Shown: positions 53,843-62,733 of the stretch, piece after piece | How the letters are laid out: each line of letters begins with the position of its first letter | Numbering within the stretch: position 1 is the stretch's first letter | IMG/VR virus record: IMGVR_UViG_3300009176_000006 | Span: 1 to 62,733 of that record | Source of the DNA: a virus | DNA length: 62,733 bases | Reading direction: 5' to 3' (one strand) | Made by a program: the position numbers and the translations under genes | Notes under the pieces: generated by a model | Seen by the model: only the letters and a program-made list of their open reading frames with translations | Database searches by the model: none | Told to the model about the DNA's origin: nothing

Positions 53843-54877
53843 TCACCAGACCGCGACCGAGCAGTAGCCGGCGCCGCCAGCGCCACCGGCCCCGGAGTTG
53901 AAGCCGTTCTCGGAGGCCGCTCCGCCTCCGCCACCTCCGCCACGGATCCCTGCGCCGCCGTTGCCGCCGACGATCGAGGAGCCGTTTCCACCGCCACCGC
54001 CGCCGGTGCCGCCGCAGATGTTGTTACCGGGTGCTTGTCCGCCGCCGCCTGCGCCGCCGTTGCCACGGATCCCACCGGCGAGCAGGAAGGTCTTGTTGTC
54101 GCCGCCGAACCCGCCGACGCCGCCCGGTCCACCGCCGGTGATGATCCAGGATCCGGCCCCACCTCCGCTGGCTCCGTACGACGCGACAGCGGGAGCGTCG
54201 AGAGGGATCGAGAACGACACCGGGGTGCTCGCTCCGCCCGCTCCGCCGGAGTACATGGCGACCCCGCCGACTGCTGCGTTCGTGTCGGAGGTGCTGCCGC
54301 CCTGGCCGCCAGCGCCGCCGTTGGCGTTCAGCAGTCCACCGAATACGGTCGCTGTCCCTGCTGTGCCGAACGTGCCGTTGGTGCTGTTGACGGTGGCGTT
54401 CGCTCCGCCGTTCCCGCCGGTGCCGACAGTGACAGCCACCGAGGCGGGCAGGTCGGTGATGTAGAAGTCGGCGATCGCGCACGACCCTCCGCCTCCGCCG
54501 CCCCCGCCGGAGTTGTTGGTCCCGGCGACACCACGTCGCCCGCCTCCGCCGCCACCGCCGCCTCCGATGCAGGTGACGTGGGCGACCGACTTGCCGGTCG
54601 GGCGGGTCCAGGTGCCGGAGACAGTGAAGGTGGTGACCGAGACGCTGGGGATGGTGAGGGTGGCGACAGCAGTGAGGACCGTCGGGTCCTCGGTCGTGCC
54701 CGCACCGGACAGGGTCAGGTCGACGGAGGCCGAGTCGGCGACGATGAAGTCCAGCTCCTGCGTGGAGGAGACGACGTAGGGGTTGGTGCGGGACCCGACC
54801 CCGGTGACCGCGATCCCCTCACCGGCGGTGATGGTGCAGGCGCAGTTCTCGCTGGCGCATCCACAACGCTTCGCCAT
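53843..54877 (-). CDS. Glycine-rich minor tail (fiber-type) protein
   Basis: 344 residues, ATG 54877 behind GGAGGT. Begins MAKRCGCASENCACTITAGE...VTGVGSRTNPYVVSS, the same Cys-rich head as the next gene. From ~110 to the end it is dominated by GG and GGG tracts (CIGGGGGGGGGRRG, GGTGGGGGGNGSSIVGGNGG), like the poly-Gly II-type bundles at phage fiber tips. A host-adhesion tip role is inferred. Palindrome P18 lies 40 bases upstream. Confidence 0.65.
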   Translation of the reverse strand: MAKRCGCASENCACTITAGEGIAVTGVGSRTNPYVVSSTQELDFIVADSASVDLTLSGAGTTEDPTVLTAVATLTIPSVSVTTFTVSGTWTRPTGKSVAHVTCIGGGGGGGGGRRGVAGTNNSGGGGGGGGSCAIADFYITDLPASVAVTVGTGGNGGANATVNSTNGTFGTAGTATVFGGLLNANGGAGGQGGSTSDTNAAVGGVAMYSGGAGGASTPVSFSIPLDAPAVASYGASGGGAGSWIITGGGPGGVGGFGGDNKTFLLAGGIRGNGGAGGGGQAPGNNICGGTGGGGGGNGSSIVGGNGGAGIRGGGGGGGAASENGFNSGAGGAGGAGYCSVAVW

Positions 54878-54917
54878 GCCTACCTCCGGGTTCACACCGT
54901 CTGGGCTCCGGGCCTAC

Positions 54918-54934
54918 TTTGACCACTGGTCAAA
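54918..54934. promoter_or_regulatory. Palindrome P18, TTTGACCACTGGTCAAA
   Basis: Exact consensus copy, 40 bases before ATG 54877 on the minus strand, between two minor tail genes. Confidence 0.85.
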
Positions 54935-54971
54935 GTCGCCTGGCCGTCCTGCCGTGGCTCACCCTAGGCCA

Positions 54972-55355
54972 TCAGATGGCCGTCCAGGTGGAGTACACCC
55001 GAGTCGAGCCGGTCGGAGTGACGAAGCCACGCTGGAACGAGGTGCCCGGGACGGCGGTGGAGAGGTTGATGCTGGTCACCTGCTGGATCCCCCAGCCGTC
55101 GAGGTTCGCCACCGCGTACCCGATCCACGCCTTCAACGGGTCCGGCGAGTGCAGCGACCCGACGTCGGAGTAGAAGTACCCGTTGAACACCACCTTGTCG
55201 TCGTTCCAGTCGGTGATCTTGGTGGCACGGGGGCCGATGCCGGGGCCTTGCAGTCCGTGGACGTGCTGGGGTCGGCGCTCCTGGCTGGTCATGCGGCGCT
55301 CGACGTCACGCATCCAGTCGTTGAAGTCGACTCTGTTGCGGCCGGTGCTGGTCAT
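54972..55355 (-). CDS. Minor tail protein
   Basis: 127 residues, ATG 55355 (ATGA overlap). RVDFNDWMRDVERRMTSQER, then VVFNGYFYSDVGSLHSPDPL and IGYAVANLDGWGIQQVTSIN, typical of a short tail-tip subunit in actinophages. Follows the Gp37-like gene. Confidence 0.6.
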   Translation of the reverse strand: MTSTGRNRVDFNDWMRDVERRMTSQERRPQHVHGLQGPGIGPRATKITDWNDDKVVFNGYFYSDVGSLHSPDPLKAWIGYAVANLDGWGIQQVTSINLSTAVPGTSFQRGFVTPTGSTRVYSTWTAI

Positions 55356-58300
55356 ACCGCTGCCTCCTGTGCAGCCGACTCGGCGTCGGGGTCCTGGCCC
55401 TGGTTGGGGGCCGGGCTCATCGTCACCCGTACCTGCTCCTTGCCCGCCTCCTCGATCACCTGGACCATGTCCAGCTTCTGCCACTGGCTGATCTCGATCA
55501 CGGTGCCCTGGGCGCGCAGCGGGATCCAGACGCCGGGCACGAGCTGGTTGATCCCGACCGGGGTCTCCGGCACCAGCATCGAGTTGTCGGGGACCCGGAC
55601 GATGTAGGGCGCCGGGTAGCGGGAGGCGATGCCGCGCTTCGCCTGCTCCAGCAGCACCTTCACCACCGCCTCCTGCTGGGCGGGGGTCATGGTGGCGGCG
55701 TCGGTGGCAGCGTTCTCGTTGAACGCCGACACCAGGATCTCGACCCCGCCGTACGGGGAGTCCTCGTGCTCGACGGCAGCGTAGAGCCCGGCGTTGTTGG
55801 TGACCGCGTAGTAGTCGGCGAGCAGCATCCCGTACTCGGTGATCTTCGGGGGGTCGTCGAAGTATTCGGACCGGAACTCCGGCAGCCTGCCGATCGGGCG
55901 GTGGGTGTCGTTGAGGATGATCCGCCGGCCGATGGTGGAGTAGTCGAGCCCGGCGTTGGCAGCCAGGTCGTCCAGCTCCTCCCACGCCGTCTTGGCGAAG
56001 TCGGGCTGGGTGCGGGACTCGCGGGCGTCGTCGGGGAACGTGAACAGGGTGACGTAGGGCAGCACGTTCGGGTCGTTGCGGGCCAGAGCGTCGGCGATCA
56101 GCAGGCCACCGCGCTCGACCACGGTGAGCAACCCCTCCTCGACGCCGTTGACGGTGTGGAAGGCGTCGTTGTAGCCCTGCCGCATGATCCGCCGGTAGAC
56201 GTAGCCCATCACGTCCTTGGCCTCGATGGTGAACCCTTCGGTGGAGTCCTCGATCAGGGTGATCGGCCCCTCCATCACGCGCTCTCCGTCACGGAACACG
56301 ACGAGCTCGTGGATCCAGGTGTGGGTGTCGGCGAGCAGGGCACCGCAGTCGTCGCCGAACCCGTTGGTGGTGATGATCATGTTGCCCAGGTCGTCACGCT
56401 TGCGGGTCCACTGCACCTTCGACAGCGGGGTGATCTCACCTCGGGGGACGATCCCGCCCCGGTCGTAGACGAACACCCGATGGGTGCCGCAGCCGAGGAC
56501 GCCCTGGTCCTCGGTGAGGTCGAAGGTGACCGGACCGGACAGGGAGCCGAGCCCGCCATGGGTGACGAACCGCTCGGAGTCCGACCAGTCCGACGGGTTC
56601 GGGTCGGTGGAGTGGTAGGTCCGCATCTGCCACTCGTAGTGGAGGCCGGGAACGAACGTGTCCTCGGGCACCGTCCAGGACCGGTCGCCTCCGGGCTCGG
56701 TGGTGTCGCCGAGCACCGTCACCCAGTCGGTGGTGCCGACCACCCGGAACCGGTAGTCGGCCTTGGTCTGGGTGACACCGGCGGTGGGGTCCCGGAAGTT
56801 CCACTGGAGCACCAGCGGGACGGTGACGTCGACCGCACGCATCCCGGTCGGGTACAGCAGCTTCGGCGGGTTGGCGTTGCCGAGGGAGAAGAACGAGCGG
56901 GGTGGTGCCCAGGGACCCCAGGCGTTCTGCCCGTCTCGGGTGCGCACCGTCCAGTCGTAGTAGACGCCGGACTTGAAGGTGCCGGGGTCGGCGGTGAAGT
57001 TGTCGAACGTGGTCCGCTTGCCGTGGGTGACCCAGGCTGCGGGCGGGTCATCGGCGGTCGCCGCCCGGCGCCACCGGATCTGGAACTCGGCCTGGCCGTC
57101 GCCGCTGTCCGGGTCGTGGTGCGCCCAGTCGAAGGTGACGGTGTCGGTGTCGAGGACCACGGCGTTGTCGCTGGGGGACTGGAGGTCCGGCTCGAGCGGG
57201 GGACGGTTGGTCCAGAAGTTGGCGCCGTTGTAGTTGCCGGAGTCCAGGCCCTTGGCGTCCTCGGCGTAGATGCGGAGGAAGTAGTGGGTGTTGGTGGACA
57301 GTCCGGTCAGCACCACCTCGGCCCGCTTGCCGGACTCGACCAGGTCGGAGCGGACGACGGCGGTGTTGGTGAACCTGCTCGACGCCGAGTAGCGGACCAG
57401 CAGCCGTACCTTCTGGTGCTTCTGGGTGGCCGGGTCGCCCGGCTTGTCGGGGTCCACGGTGGTGGAGTCGGAGTCCCGTACCACGGCGGAGACGGTGACC
57501 CTGCCGGTGGACTTGGTGGACAGCCCGTCGGCCTCCGGCTTGCCGTCGATCCGCACCTCCGACGGTGAGCCGGGAGGCTGGTTCGCGGGAGCCGGGGACA
57601 CCCAGGAGACGACGATGACGGCGTCGCCGGTGGTGCCGCCGCCCTGGTCGGAGGCAACGCCGGTGAACAGCCCGCCCGTGTAGTTGGAGCCGCCCGCTCC
57701 GCCGCCGCCAGGGGTGATGCCGATCAGTGCAGCCGCCCCGCCGCCACCGGCGTGGTAGCCGCCACCTCCACCGCCGCCGCCGTGGGTGTTCTGGCTGGGC
57801 CACTCGCCGCCCTTGCCGCCTCGGGTGAGGGTGGTGTCGGTGGCGTTCCCGCCGGACAGGCTGGCGTCCGCTCCGGACACGCCGCCGTTGCCGCCCTGGG
57901 TCTGGGTGCCACCGGTGGCGTTGCCGACCTGTCCGGTCCCGGCGTTGCCGAGCGAGCCGTGCAGACCGGTGGCCGCGCCGCCGTGCCCGCCCTCGCCGCT
58001 GTCGCCGGACGACCCGCCTGCCCCACCGGCGACCGCCTTGATCGAGCCGTCGCTGGAGTTCAGCCGGACCGCAGCCGCTCCGCCACCGCCTCTGCCGCCG
58101 TTGCGGCCGGTGGAGCCGTCACCCCCGGCCCCGCCCCCTCCGGCCGCCGTAGCCCCTCCGTTGCGCCCAGAAGCAGCCTTCCCGGCCTCGCCGACCAGCA
58201 GATACAGCACGTCGGTCTTCTTGACCTTGAGCTGTCCCCGGACCCGGCCACCGTGAGCCGCCCCGGAGCCCGCCCCCTTGAGGTCAAGGGTGACCCGGTC

Positions 58301-58363
58301 GATGCCGTCGGGTACGGCGAACGTCTGCCACCCGCCCTGGGCGGTGAAGGTGCGTGACGGCAT
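55352..58363 (-). CDS. Large minor tail protein: Gly-rich, FN3 and Gp37-like domains
   Basis: 1003 residues, ATG 58363 (ATGA). Residues 1-~260: MPSRTFTAQGGWQTFAVPDG, then glycine tracts (GGGGGGGGYHAGGGGAAALI). Residues ~265-620: fibronectin-like repeats (YSASSRFTNTAVVRSDLV, LSTNTHYFLRIYAEDAKGLD, HYEWQMRTYHSTDPNPSDWS). Residues ~650-1003: a domain like siphovirus ReqiPepy6 Gp37 (GNMIITTNGFGDDCGALLAD, FTIEAKDVMGYVYRRIMRQG). A tail-tip protein combining structural core and adhesive surface. Confidence 0.7.
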   Translation of the reverse strand: MPSRTFTAQGGWQTFAVPDGIDRVTLDLKGAGSGAAHGGRVRGQLKVKKTDVLYLLVGEAGKAASGRNGGATAAGGGGAGGDGSTGRNGGRGGGGAAAVRLNSSDGSIKAVAGGAGGSSGDSGEGGHGGAATGLHGSLGNAGTGQVGNATGGTQTQGGNGGVSGADASLSGGNATDTTLTRGGKGGEWPSQNTHGGGGGGGGYHAGGGGAAALIGITPGGGGAGGSNYTGGLFTGVASDQGGGTTGDAVIVVSWVSPAPANQPPGSPSEVRIDGKPEADGLSTKSTGRVTVSAVVRDSDSTTVDPDKPGDPATQKHQKVRLLVRYSASSRFTNTAVVRSDLVESGKRAEVVLTGLSTNTHYFLRIYAEDAKGLDSGNYNGANFWTNRPPLEPDLQSPSDNAVVLDTDTVTFDWAHHDPDSGDGQAEFQIRWRRAATADDPPAAWVTHGKRTTFDNFTADPGTFKSGVYYDWTVRTRDGQNAWGPWAPPRSFFSLGNANPPKLLYPTGMRAVDVTVPLVLQWNFRDPTAGVTQTKADYRFRVVGTTDWVTVLGDTTEPGGDRSWTVPEDTFVPGLHYEWQMRTYHSTDPNPSDWSDSERFVTHGGLGSLSGPVTFDLTEDQGVLGCGTHRVFVYDRGGIVPRGEITPLSKVQWTRKRDDLGNMIITTNGFGDDCGALLADTHTWIHELVVFRDGERVMEGPITLIEDSTEGFTIEAKDVMGYVYRRIMRQGYNDAFHTVNGVEEGLLTVVERGGLLIADALARNDPNVLPYVTLFTFPDDARESRTQPDFAKTAWEELDDLAANAGLDYSTIGRRIILNDTHRPIGRLPEFRSEYFDDPPKITEYGMLLADYYAVTNNAGLYAAVEHEDSPYGGVEILVSAFNENAATDAATMTPAQQEAVVKVLLEQAKRGIASRYPAPYIVRVPDNSMLVPETPVGINQLVPGVWIPLRAQGTVIEISQWQKLDMVQVIEEAGKEQVRVTMSPAPNQGQDPDAESAAQEAAV

Positions 58364-59862
58364 CAGGCTGCCCGGCTGAACAGGGACAGGTCGAAGACCG
58401 GCGGGGCCTGGGTCTGCGGCAGGTCCAGGGTGACGATGTAGCCCATCCCGCAGGTCAGCACCGGCCACTCGAACGGGGTGCCGTCGGTGGCGAAGACGAC
58501 AGCGTCGGCACGGCGGCGACGCTGGCTGGCGTCGAGCACGTACACCTGGCGCTCGGAGGTGTCGAAGATCAGGCTCGAGCCCTGCGGCACGTAGGAGACC
58601 ACGATGTCCCCGCAGAACGCGCACGGGTCGTCGGAGATGTCGCCGTCTCCGTCGACGTCGGCATAGAAGCGGAGCCGCATGTTCCGCACGTCGGTGTCCC
58701 TGGCGTGGATGGCGAACTTCGGGACCACCTCACCCCACAGCGGGATGTAGGTGTTGGGGATGGTGATCTGCCGGCGCCGCCAGTTCTTCGGCGGGTCGTA
58801 GCAGCCGAGCGGGACCGACGGCGGCAGCGGCGGGGGGATCAGGGCCGGGCACAGCGGGTCCTGGATCGGGGAGAACACCGGCTCGGCGCACGCGGTCTCG
58901 TCGAAGATCGAGCCGTCCAGGTCGAGGAACCCTCCGTCGGGGACCACGCCCCCCACCCAGGGGACAGTGACCGCAGGGTCGAGGAAGCCTTCGATCACAC
59001 CCACCTCGGCGCCGTACTGCCAGGGCTCACCGGCGACAGCGGTGAAGGTGACCGTCCACACCGCGCCCCCGTCGGAGGTGGTGCGCTTGGCGGTGACGGT
59101 GGGTCCGGCGTTGAACACCACCTTGTGCAACGAGCGCAGCAGCGGAGGCAGGCAGTCCTCTGGGGAGTTGTCGGTGACGATCACCACGCCCGGAGTGGAG
59201 GTGCCCTCACTGGTCGGGGTGCCGCCGTCCACGTCGGTGGTGATGACCCCGTCGTCGTTGGCGATGCCGCCGTCGTAGTCGGGGCCGGTGCCGCCGGTCG
59301 AAGGGGTGCCGTCGTCGATGTCCAGCGGCGGGGCCAGCAGCCCATCGACGACGGTGACCTGGACGCCGGTCACGTCGACGTGAGGCTCGGAGTCCAGGAA
59401 GCACAGGTCGTCGCCGGAGCAGTCCTGCGTGGATGCCCCACCACAGGGTCCCGACAGGAGCGCCTGCTTGAGCCAGCGCAGCCCGTAGGAGACGGCCGCG
59501 TCGTCCTCGCCGATCAGCACCGTGTTGAACACCATCGTCTTGGTGCCGTGTCGCAGACGACCCGGGTTGCCGCCGTCACGGATCGACTCAGTCACCGTGG
59601 AGGAGCGGGACGAGTCGTCGATGCCGGTGACCTCGAGCGGGTACACGCCGTAGAAGCCGTACGACTCGGGGAAGTCGGGGTCCGACCAGGGCGCCTCGTC
59701 GACCAGCGGCGAGATGTAGGAGTCGCCCAGCACCGGGCCGAGCGAGTCGTTCTTGAACACCGGGATGAACCAGCCCAGGTTCGCGCCCGTCGCGTAGCAC
59801 TCGGTGCGGGCGGCGTTGATGATCTCGTTGCCCGCGTAGGAGAACCATCCGTCCCATGCCAT
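58363..59862 (-). CDS. Minor tail protein (distal-tail-like)
   Basis: 499 residues, ATG 59862. First gene after the tape measure, as for distal tail proteins. N-terminal WDGWFSYAGNEIINAARTEC, then FYGVYPLEVTGIDDSSRSST, a Pro/Gly/Asp-rich insert (DIDDGTPSTGGTGPDYDGGI) and a C-terminal beta part (WRRRQITIPNTYIPLWGEVV, VRNMRLRFYADVDGDGDISD). The DVDGDGDISDD stretch looks like a calcium-binding loop. Confidence 0.65.
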   Translation of the reverse strand: MAWDGWFSYAGNEIINAARTECYATGANLGWFIPVFKNDSLGPVLGDSYISPLVDEAPWSDPDFPESYGFYGVYPLEVTGIDDSSRSSTVTESIRDGGNPGRLRHGTKTMVFNTVLIGEDDAAVSYGLRWLKQALLSGPCGGASTQDCSGDDLCFLDSEPHVDVTGVQVTVVDGLLAPPLDIDDGTPSTGGTGPDYDGGIANDDGVITTDVDGGTPTSEGTSTPGVVIVTDNSPEDCLPPLLRSLHKVVFNAGPTVTAKRTTSDGGAVWTVTFTAVAGEPWQYGAEVGVIEGFLDPAVTVPWVGGVVPDGGFLDLDGSIFDETACAEPVFSPIQDPLCPALIPPPLPPSVPLGCYDPPKNWRRRQITIPNTYIPLWGEVVPKFAIHARDTDVRNMRLRFYADVDGDGDISDDPCAFCGDIVVSYVPQGSSLIFDTSERQVYVLDASQRRRRADAVVFATDGTPFEWPVLTCGMGYIVTLDLPQTQAPPVFDLSLFSRAA

Positions 59863-59871
59863 GACTGCCTC

Positions 59872-62733
59872 CTAGTACCCGGTCGCCACGAGCTGATTGA
59901 CGACTTCGTGCGCCACCGCAGCCGGGTCCTCGGTGGGCGTGATGATGGTGAACTCGGCGTTGACGGTGCGACCCCGGTTGTTCGGCATCGGCGTGACACC
60001 CACTGTCGAGAGACCTTGTGCGATGGCCGACAGCATCCGCACACTCGGGTCCACCTCAGACAGCGGGCGGTCGAGCGGCACCAGCGCCTCCTTCCCGGCC
60101 TCGCCGAACACGCCGATCGTCGCCTTGTCGAACACACCTCCGGCTGCATGGTGCCCGAAGGTTGCCAGCGGTCCGACCAGGGCCTTGATCGGGTCGGGCG
60201 CGTCGGTGACGACGTGGACCACGACGGTTCCGATGGCCGCTGCGATCCGGGCGCCGAGGCCCGCGAACATATCGACGATCTGCTGGGGCACGTCGCTGAT
60301 CCGGGACAGAATCTCCGCCGCCCAGTTCGAGGCCGCAACGCCCCAGCCGCCAATGCTCTGGAGCCGTCCAGGCAGTGAGGCGAAGATCGACCGGATCCGG
60401 TCCGGGACGTTGTTGATGTTGTTGAACAGGGACCGGCCCCACGAACTGGCCGCAGCAGCCCAACCGCCGATCTGCTGGAGCCTGCCGGGGAGCTGGGAGA
60501 ACTGGTTGAACATGCGGTTGGCGATCCCGGAGGCGAAGCCCGGCAGCGCCCGGAGGGGCCGCTGGATGACGTCGGGCAGGCTGTCGAAGATTCCCCTCAC
60601 GCCCGTGCGGAAGCCACGGAACCTGTCGAGCACGTTGGGGATCCACTTGACCAGGCCGGTCGGGTTGATCTGGAAGGCGTTGTCGGGGGAGTTGCCGAAC
60701 AGTCCGCCGACGGCTCCCCTGAGCCCACTGAACAGCCTGCCGAAGTCGGGCATGTTGATGTGGAACGAGCGGTCCTTGGAGAGGAAGTCGCCGATGCTCT
60801 GGAGGATGCCCCACACGTCGATGATCGGGGTCTTCACCTTGTTGAACGCCTCGACCAGACCGGAGAACCCGGCGAACCCGGAGATGGCCTCCAGGGCAGG
60901 CGCGATCTTGCCGAGTGCGGCAACGGTGTCGAGGATCACCTTGAGGTTGGCCCGGGTGGTCGGGTCGTCCAGGGCGGCAGCGATGTCACCGATGGCGACC
61001 GCGACGTCACCGATGTCCTTGGCGACGTTCTCGCCGTTCTTGAAGAACTCGCCGAGCGCGTCGGGGTGCTTGTCGAGGAACCGGTCGAACGTGTTCAGGT
61101 TATCGGCCATCGACTGGAAGATGTTGTCCCCGGCCTGCTTGCCGCTGGTGCTGAACAGCAGGTCGCCGAGCACCCGGAACGCGGCACCCAGGAAGTTGCC
61201 GATCGCCTTCGCCGAGTCGGCCGCGTCGCGGAGGAAGTCCTGCACCTTCTTCGGGTTCGAGGTGATGAAGTTCTGGAACTCGCCAGTGATGTCGTCCAGC
61301 CAGCCCAGGAACTCGCGGGCCAGCGGGATCGAGTCGGTGAAGATCGCCAGCATGGTGCGGGTCAGGTTGCCGCCGATGTGACCGATCGTCTCCAGGGCGT
61401 CGGGGATGAACTTGGTGAACTGGTTGGTGAACCGGCGGAAGGTGGGGGACTCCAGACCGCTGGCGATCTGGTCGGCGATGGTGCCCAGCCCCTCACCGAA
61501 CGCCTCGACCAGAGGGTTGAGCTGACGCAGGCTGCCTGCCACGTCCTTGAGGTCGGCGTCGAAGGTCTGCATGAAGCCCTCACGGGCGGTGTCGCCCAGC
61601 GACTTGAGCTCGTTCTTGAAGGGCCTGATCGCGTGCAGCAGAGCGACGCTGGTCTGCTTGTCCATCGTCTTGAACGCCAGGATCGCCACACCCAGCGCGC
61701 CACCGAGCGCCACCACCACCGGGGTCAGGGCGGCGATGGCGCCGACCAGGGCGAACGAGATGGTGGAGGCCAGCGCGATGATCGCAGCGATGATCCCGGA
61801 CACCAGGGCGGAGACGATGCCGAGCACCGAGATGATGCCCCCGATGGCGACCACCAGCAGAGGCAGCGAGATCAGTCCGGACGACACCATCTCCGACAGC
61901 GCCGTCGAGGAGCCCTCGGCGTCCTTCGCCATCGTGGTGAACCCGGCCTTGAGGGAGGCGAACGCCGTCTCCCCGGCCTCCCGTGCAGCCTTGAACCCGG
62001 AGGTGAACTCGCCCAGGTTGCCGAGGATCCGGGGCAGGATCCCGATCACCCTGACACCGTTGGCGATGAACGACCCGAAGAAGTTCAGCAGCTCCGACCG
62101 GCTGCCCTTGCCGAAGGCGGACCCGATCCCATCGGCCATGTGGTCGATGGTCTGCGACATCCGGATGAAGACGTGCCGGTCCTTGTCGACCTGCGACCCG
62201 GTCTTCTTCGACTCGGTGCGCATGTTGAACAGCGCCCTCGCCACCTCGGTGACCGGGCGCTGCATCCCCTCCAGGGTCCGGCGCAGCGCCTCCAGGTTGT
62301 TGACGTTGTCGCGGCTGACGCGGCGGGACACCTGCTCGGCCTCGTCCATGGACCGCTTGAAGTCCCGCTCGAACTTGAGCATGTCCTCGCGTGCCTTGTT
62401 GGCGGCAGCGGACTCGGCCCGCACGGCCTTGTCGACGTTCCGGTTGATCCTGGCCACGATGTTCTCGACGTCGTTGGCGAGCCCCTCGATGGAGCCGGAC
62501 CGCAGGAACCGCTCCCGCATGGAGTCGGCCTCACGCTGGCCCATCGTCCCGAACCTGGCCACCAGGTTGCGCTCGAGCTTCTTGAACGCAGGCCCGTTGA
62601 TCACGCGCTGGACCTGCTCGTCGTTGATCAGCGCCTTGTTGAAGGCGTCGTCGAGGCGTCGGCCGAACTCGTCGTGGTCGAAGTTCTCGACCTCCTCGGT
62701 GAACGCCTTCTTGTACCGCTTCGCGCTGGCCGA
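59872..62733 (-). CDS. Tail tape measure protein, main part (gene crosses the window ends)
   Basis: The frame enters from the circular joint (bases 62611-62733 repeat 1-123) and ends at 59872. Together with 1-246 it gives about 994 residues. N-terminal third: helical coiled coil (EQVSRRVSRDNVNNLEALRR). Middle: hydrophobic stretch (LLVVAIGGIISVLGIVSALV; FALVGAIAALTPVVVALGGA), usual for tape measures and perhaps used in membrane penetration. C-terminal third: amphipathic Trp/Ser/Phe repeats (GRLQQIGGWAAAASSWGRSL, RLQSIGGWGVAASNWAAEIL). Wound in the tail tube, it sets tail length. Confidence 0.85.
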   Translation of the reverse strand, partial: SASAKRYKKAFTEEVENFDHDEFGRRLDDAFNKALINDEQVQRVINGPAFKKLERNLVARFGTMGQREADSMRERFLRSGSIEGLANDVENIVARINRNVDKAVRAESAAANKAREDMLKFERDFKRSMDEAEQVSRRVSRDNVNNLEALRRTLEGMQRPVTEVARALFNMRTESKKTGSQVDKDRHVFIRMSQTIDHMADGIGSAFGKGSRSELLNFFGSFIANGVRVIGILPRILGNLGEFTSGFKAAREAGETAFASLKAGFTTMAKDAEGSSTALSEMVSSGLISLPLLVVAIGGIISVLGIVSALVSGIIAAIIALASTISFALVGAIAALTPVVVALGGALGVAILAFKTMDKQTSVALLHAIRPFKNELKSLGDTAREGFMQTFDADLKDVAGSLRQLNPLVEAFGEGLGTIADQIASGLESPTFRRFTNQFTKFIPDALETIGHIGGNLTRTMLAIFTDSIPLAREFLGWLDDITGEFQNFITSNPKKVQDFLRDAADSAKAIGNFLGAAFRVLGDLLFSTSGKQAGDNIFQSMADNLNTFDRFLDKHPDALGEFFKNGENVAKDIGDVAVAIGDIAAALDDPTTRANLKVILDTVAALGKIAPALEAISGFAGFSGLVEAFNKVKTPIIDVWGILQSIGDFLSKDRSFHINMPDFGRLFSGLRGAVGGLFGNSPDNAFQINPTGLVKWIPNVLDRFRGFRTGVRGIFDSLPDVIQRPLRALPGFASGIANRMFNQFSQLPGRLQQIGGWAAAASSWGRSLFNNINNVPDRIRSIFASLPGRLQSIGGWGVAASNWAAEILSRISDVPQQIVDMFAGLGARIAAAIGTVVVHVVTDAPDPIKALVGPLATFGHHAAGGVFDKATIGVFGEAGKEALVPLDRPLSEVDPSVRMLSAIAQGLSTVGVTPMPNNRGRTVNAEFTIITPTEDPAAVAHEVVNQLVATGY
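62611..62733. repeat. Terminal direct repeat, right copy
   Basis: Exact copy of positions 1-123. It lies inside the tape measure gene and closes the genome into a circle. See the left copy. Confidence 0.95.

Noticed and set aside
961-54934. Palindromes as ordinary promoters with TTGACC as the -35 box
   Set aside because: No consistent -10 hexamer follows at 16-18 bases, and several copies end only 13-21 bases before a start codon.
1-62733. CRISPR array
   Set aside because: The repeated palindromes are thousands of bases apart with genes between them. No regularly spaced repeat-spacer unit was seen.
1-62733. Integrase, excisionase, partition system or conventional immunity repressor
   Set aside because: No tyrosine or serine recombinase motifs were recognised. 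The ParB-like gene at 17604 sits in the packaging block without a ParA.

Overview
The window is a complete, circularly closed actinobacteriophage genome. The first 123 bases recur exactly as the last 123 (1-123 = 62611-62733), so the unique length is 62,610 bp and the linear break falls inside the tail tape measure gene. The DNA is GC-rich by eye, with GTG starts, very tight ATGA/GTGA/TGATG gene overlaps, and a siphovirus gene set: large terminase, portal, a MuF/capsid-protease fusion, major capsid and tail proteins, a frameshifted tail assembly chaperone, and a tape measure of about 994 residues. These features point to a phage of a high-GC Gram-positive host. I recognise an amidase endolysin but no lysin B (mycolate esterase), integrase or conventional repressor. 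A lytic phage of a host without a mycolic-acid layer is the simplest reading, but it is an inference.

There are two divergent arms. The leftward (late) arm starts near 26.45 kb, runs down to 1, continues through the origin and ends at 52,912. In transcription order it holds small genes (a ribbon-helix-helix candidate, Cys-rich proteins, a membrane protein); endolysin (24.3-23.5 kb); five structural-like genes including a 20-residue-repeat protein (23.5-19.7 kb); a holin-like protein, papain-like peptidase, HNH nuclease and ParB-like protein; terminase (17.6-15.1 kb); portal and MuF/protease fusion (14.6-10.1 kb); two beta-helix tailspike-like genes (10.0-7.1 kb); major capsid (7.0-5.3 kb); major tail protein and connectors (3.7-1.0 kb); tail assembly chaperones; tape measure (246 to 1, then 62,610 to 59,872); and minor tail proteins (59.9-52.9 kb).

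The rightward (early/replication) arm runs from 26,861 to 52,918 and is dominated by small genes of unknown function. Recognisable members are an M28/M42-like metallopeptidase, SSB, a winged-helix replication protein, a primase-helicase, a second HNH nuclease, a Rad52-like annealing protein paired with a Cas4/RecB-like exonuclease, a DNase I-like (EEP) protein, a SLOG-fold protein, and a terminal trio of membrane proteins, the last with a collagen-like domain. One gene inside this arm (45,957-45,700) points left and is a candidate regulator. The arms converge at 52.91 kb with the two stop codons overlapping.

The most striking non-coding feature is a family of 18 palindromes, consensus TTTGACCASTGGTCAAA. 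Most lie between genes just upstream of start codons, several exactly 18 nt before the start codon, and three supply the stop codon of the upstream gene. Variants keep the dyad by compensatory change. I read this as a genome-wide operator/stoperator-like or RNA-hairpin control system. A second notable element is a densely folded leader of about 150 nt (30,504-30,650) in front of a 460-residue Cys-rich protein.
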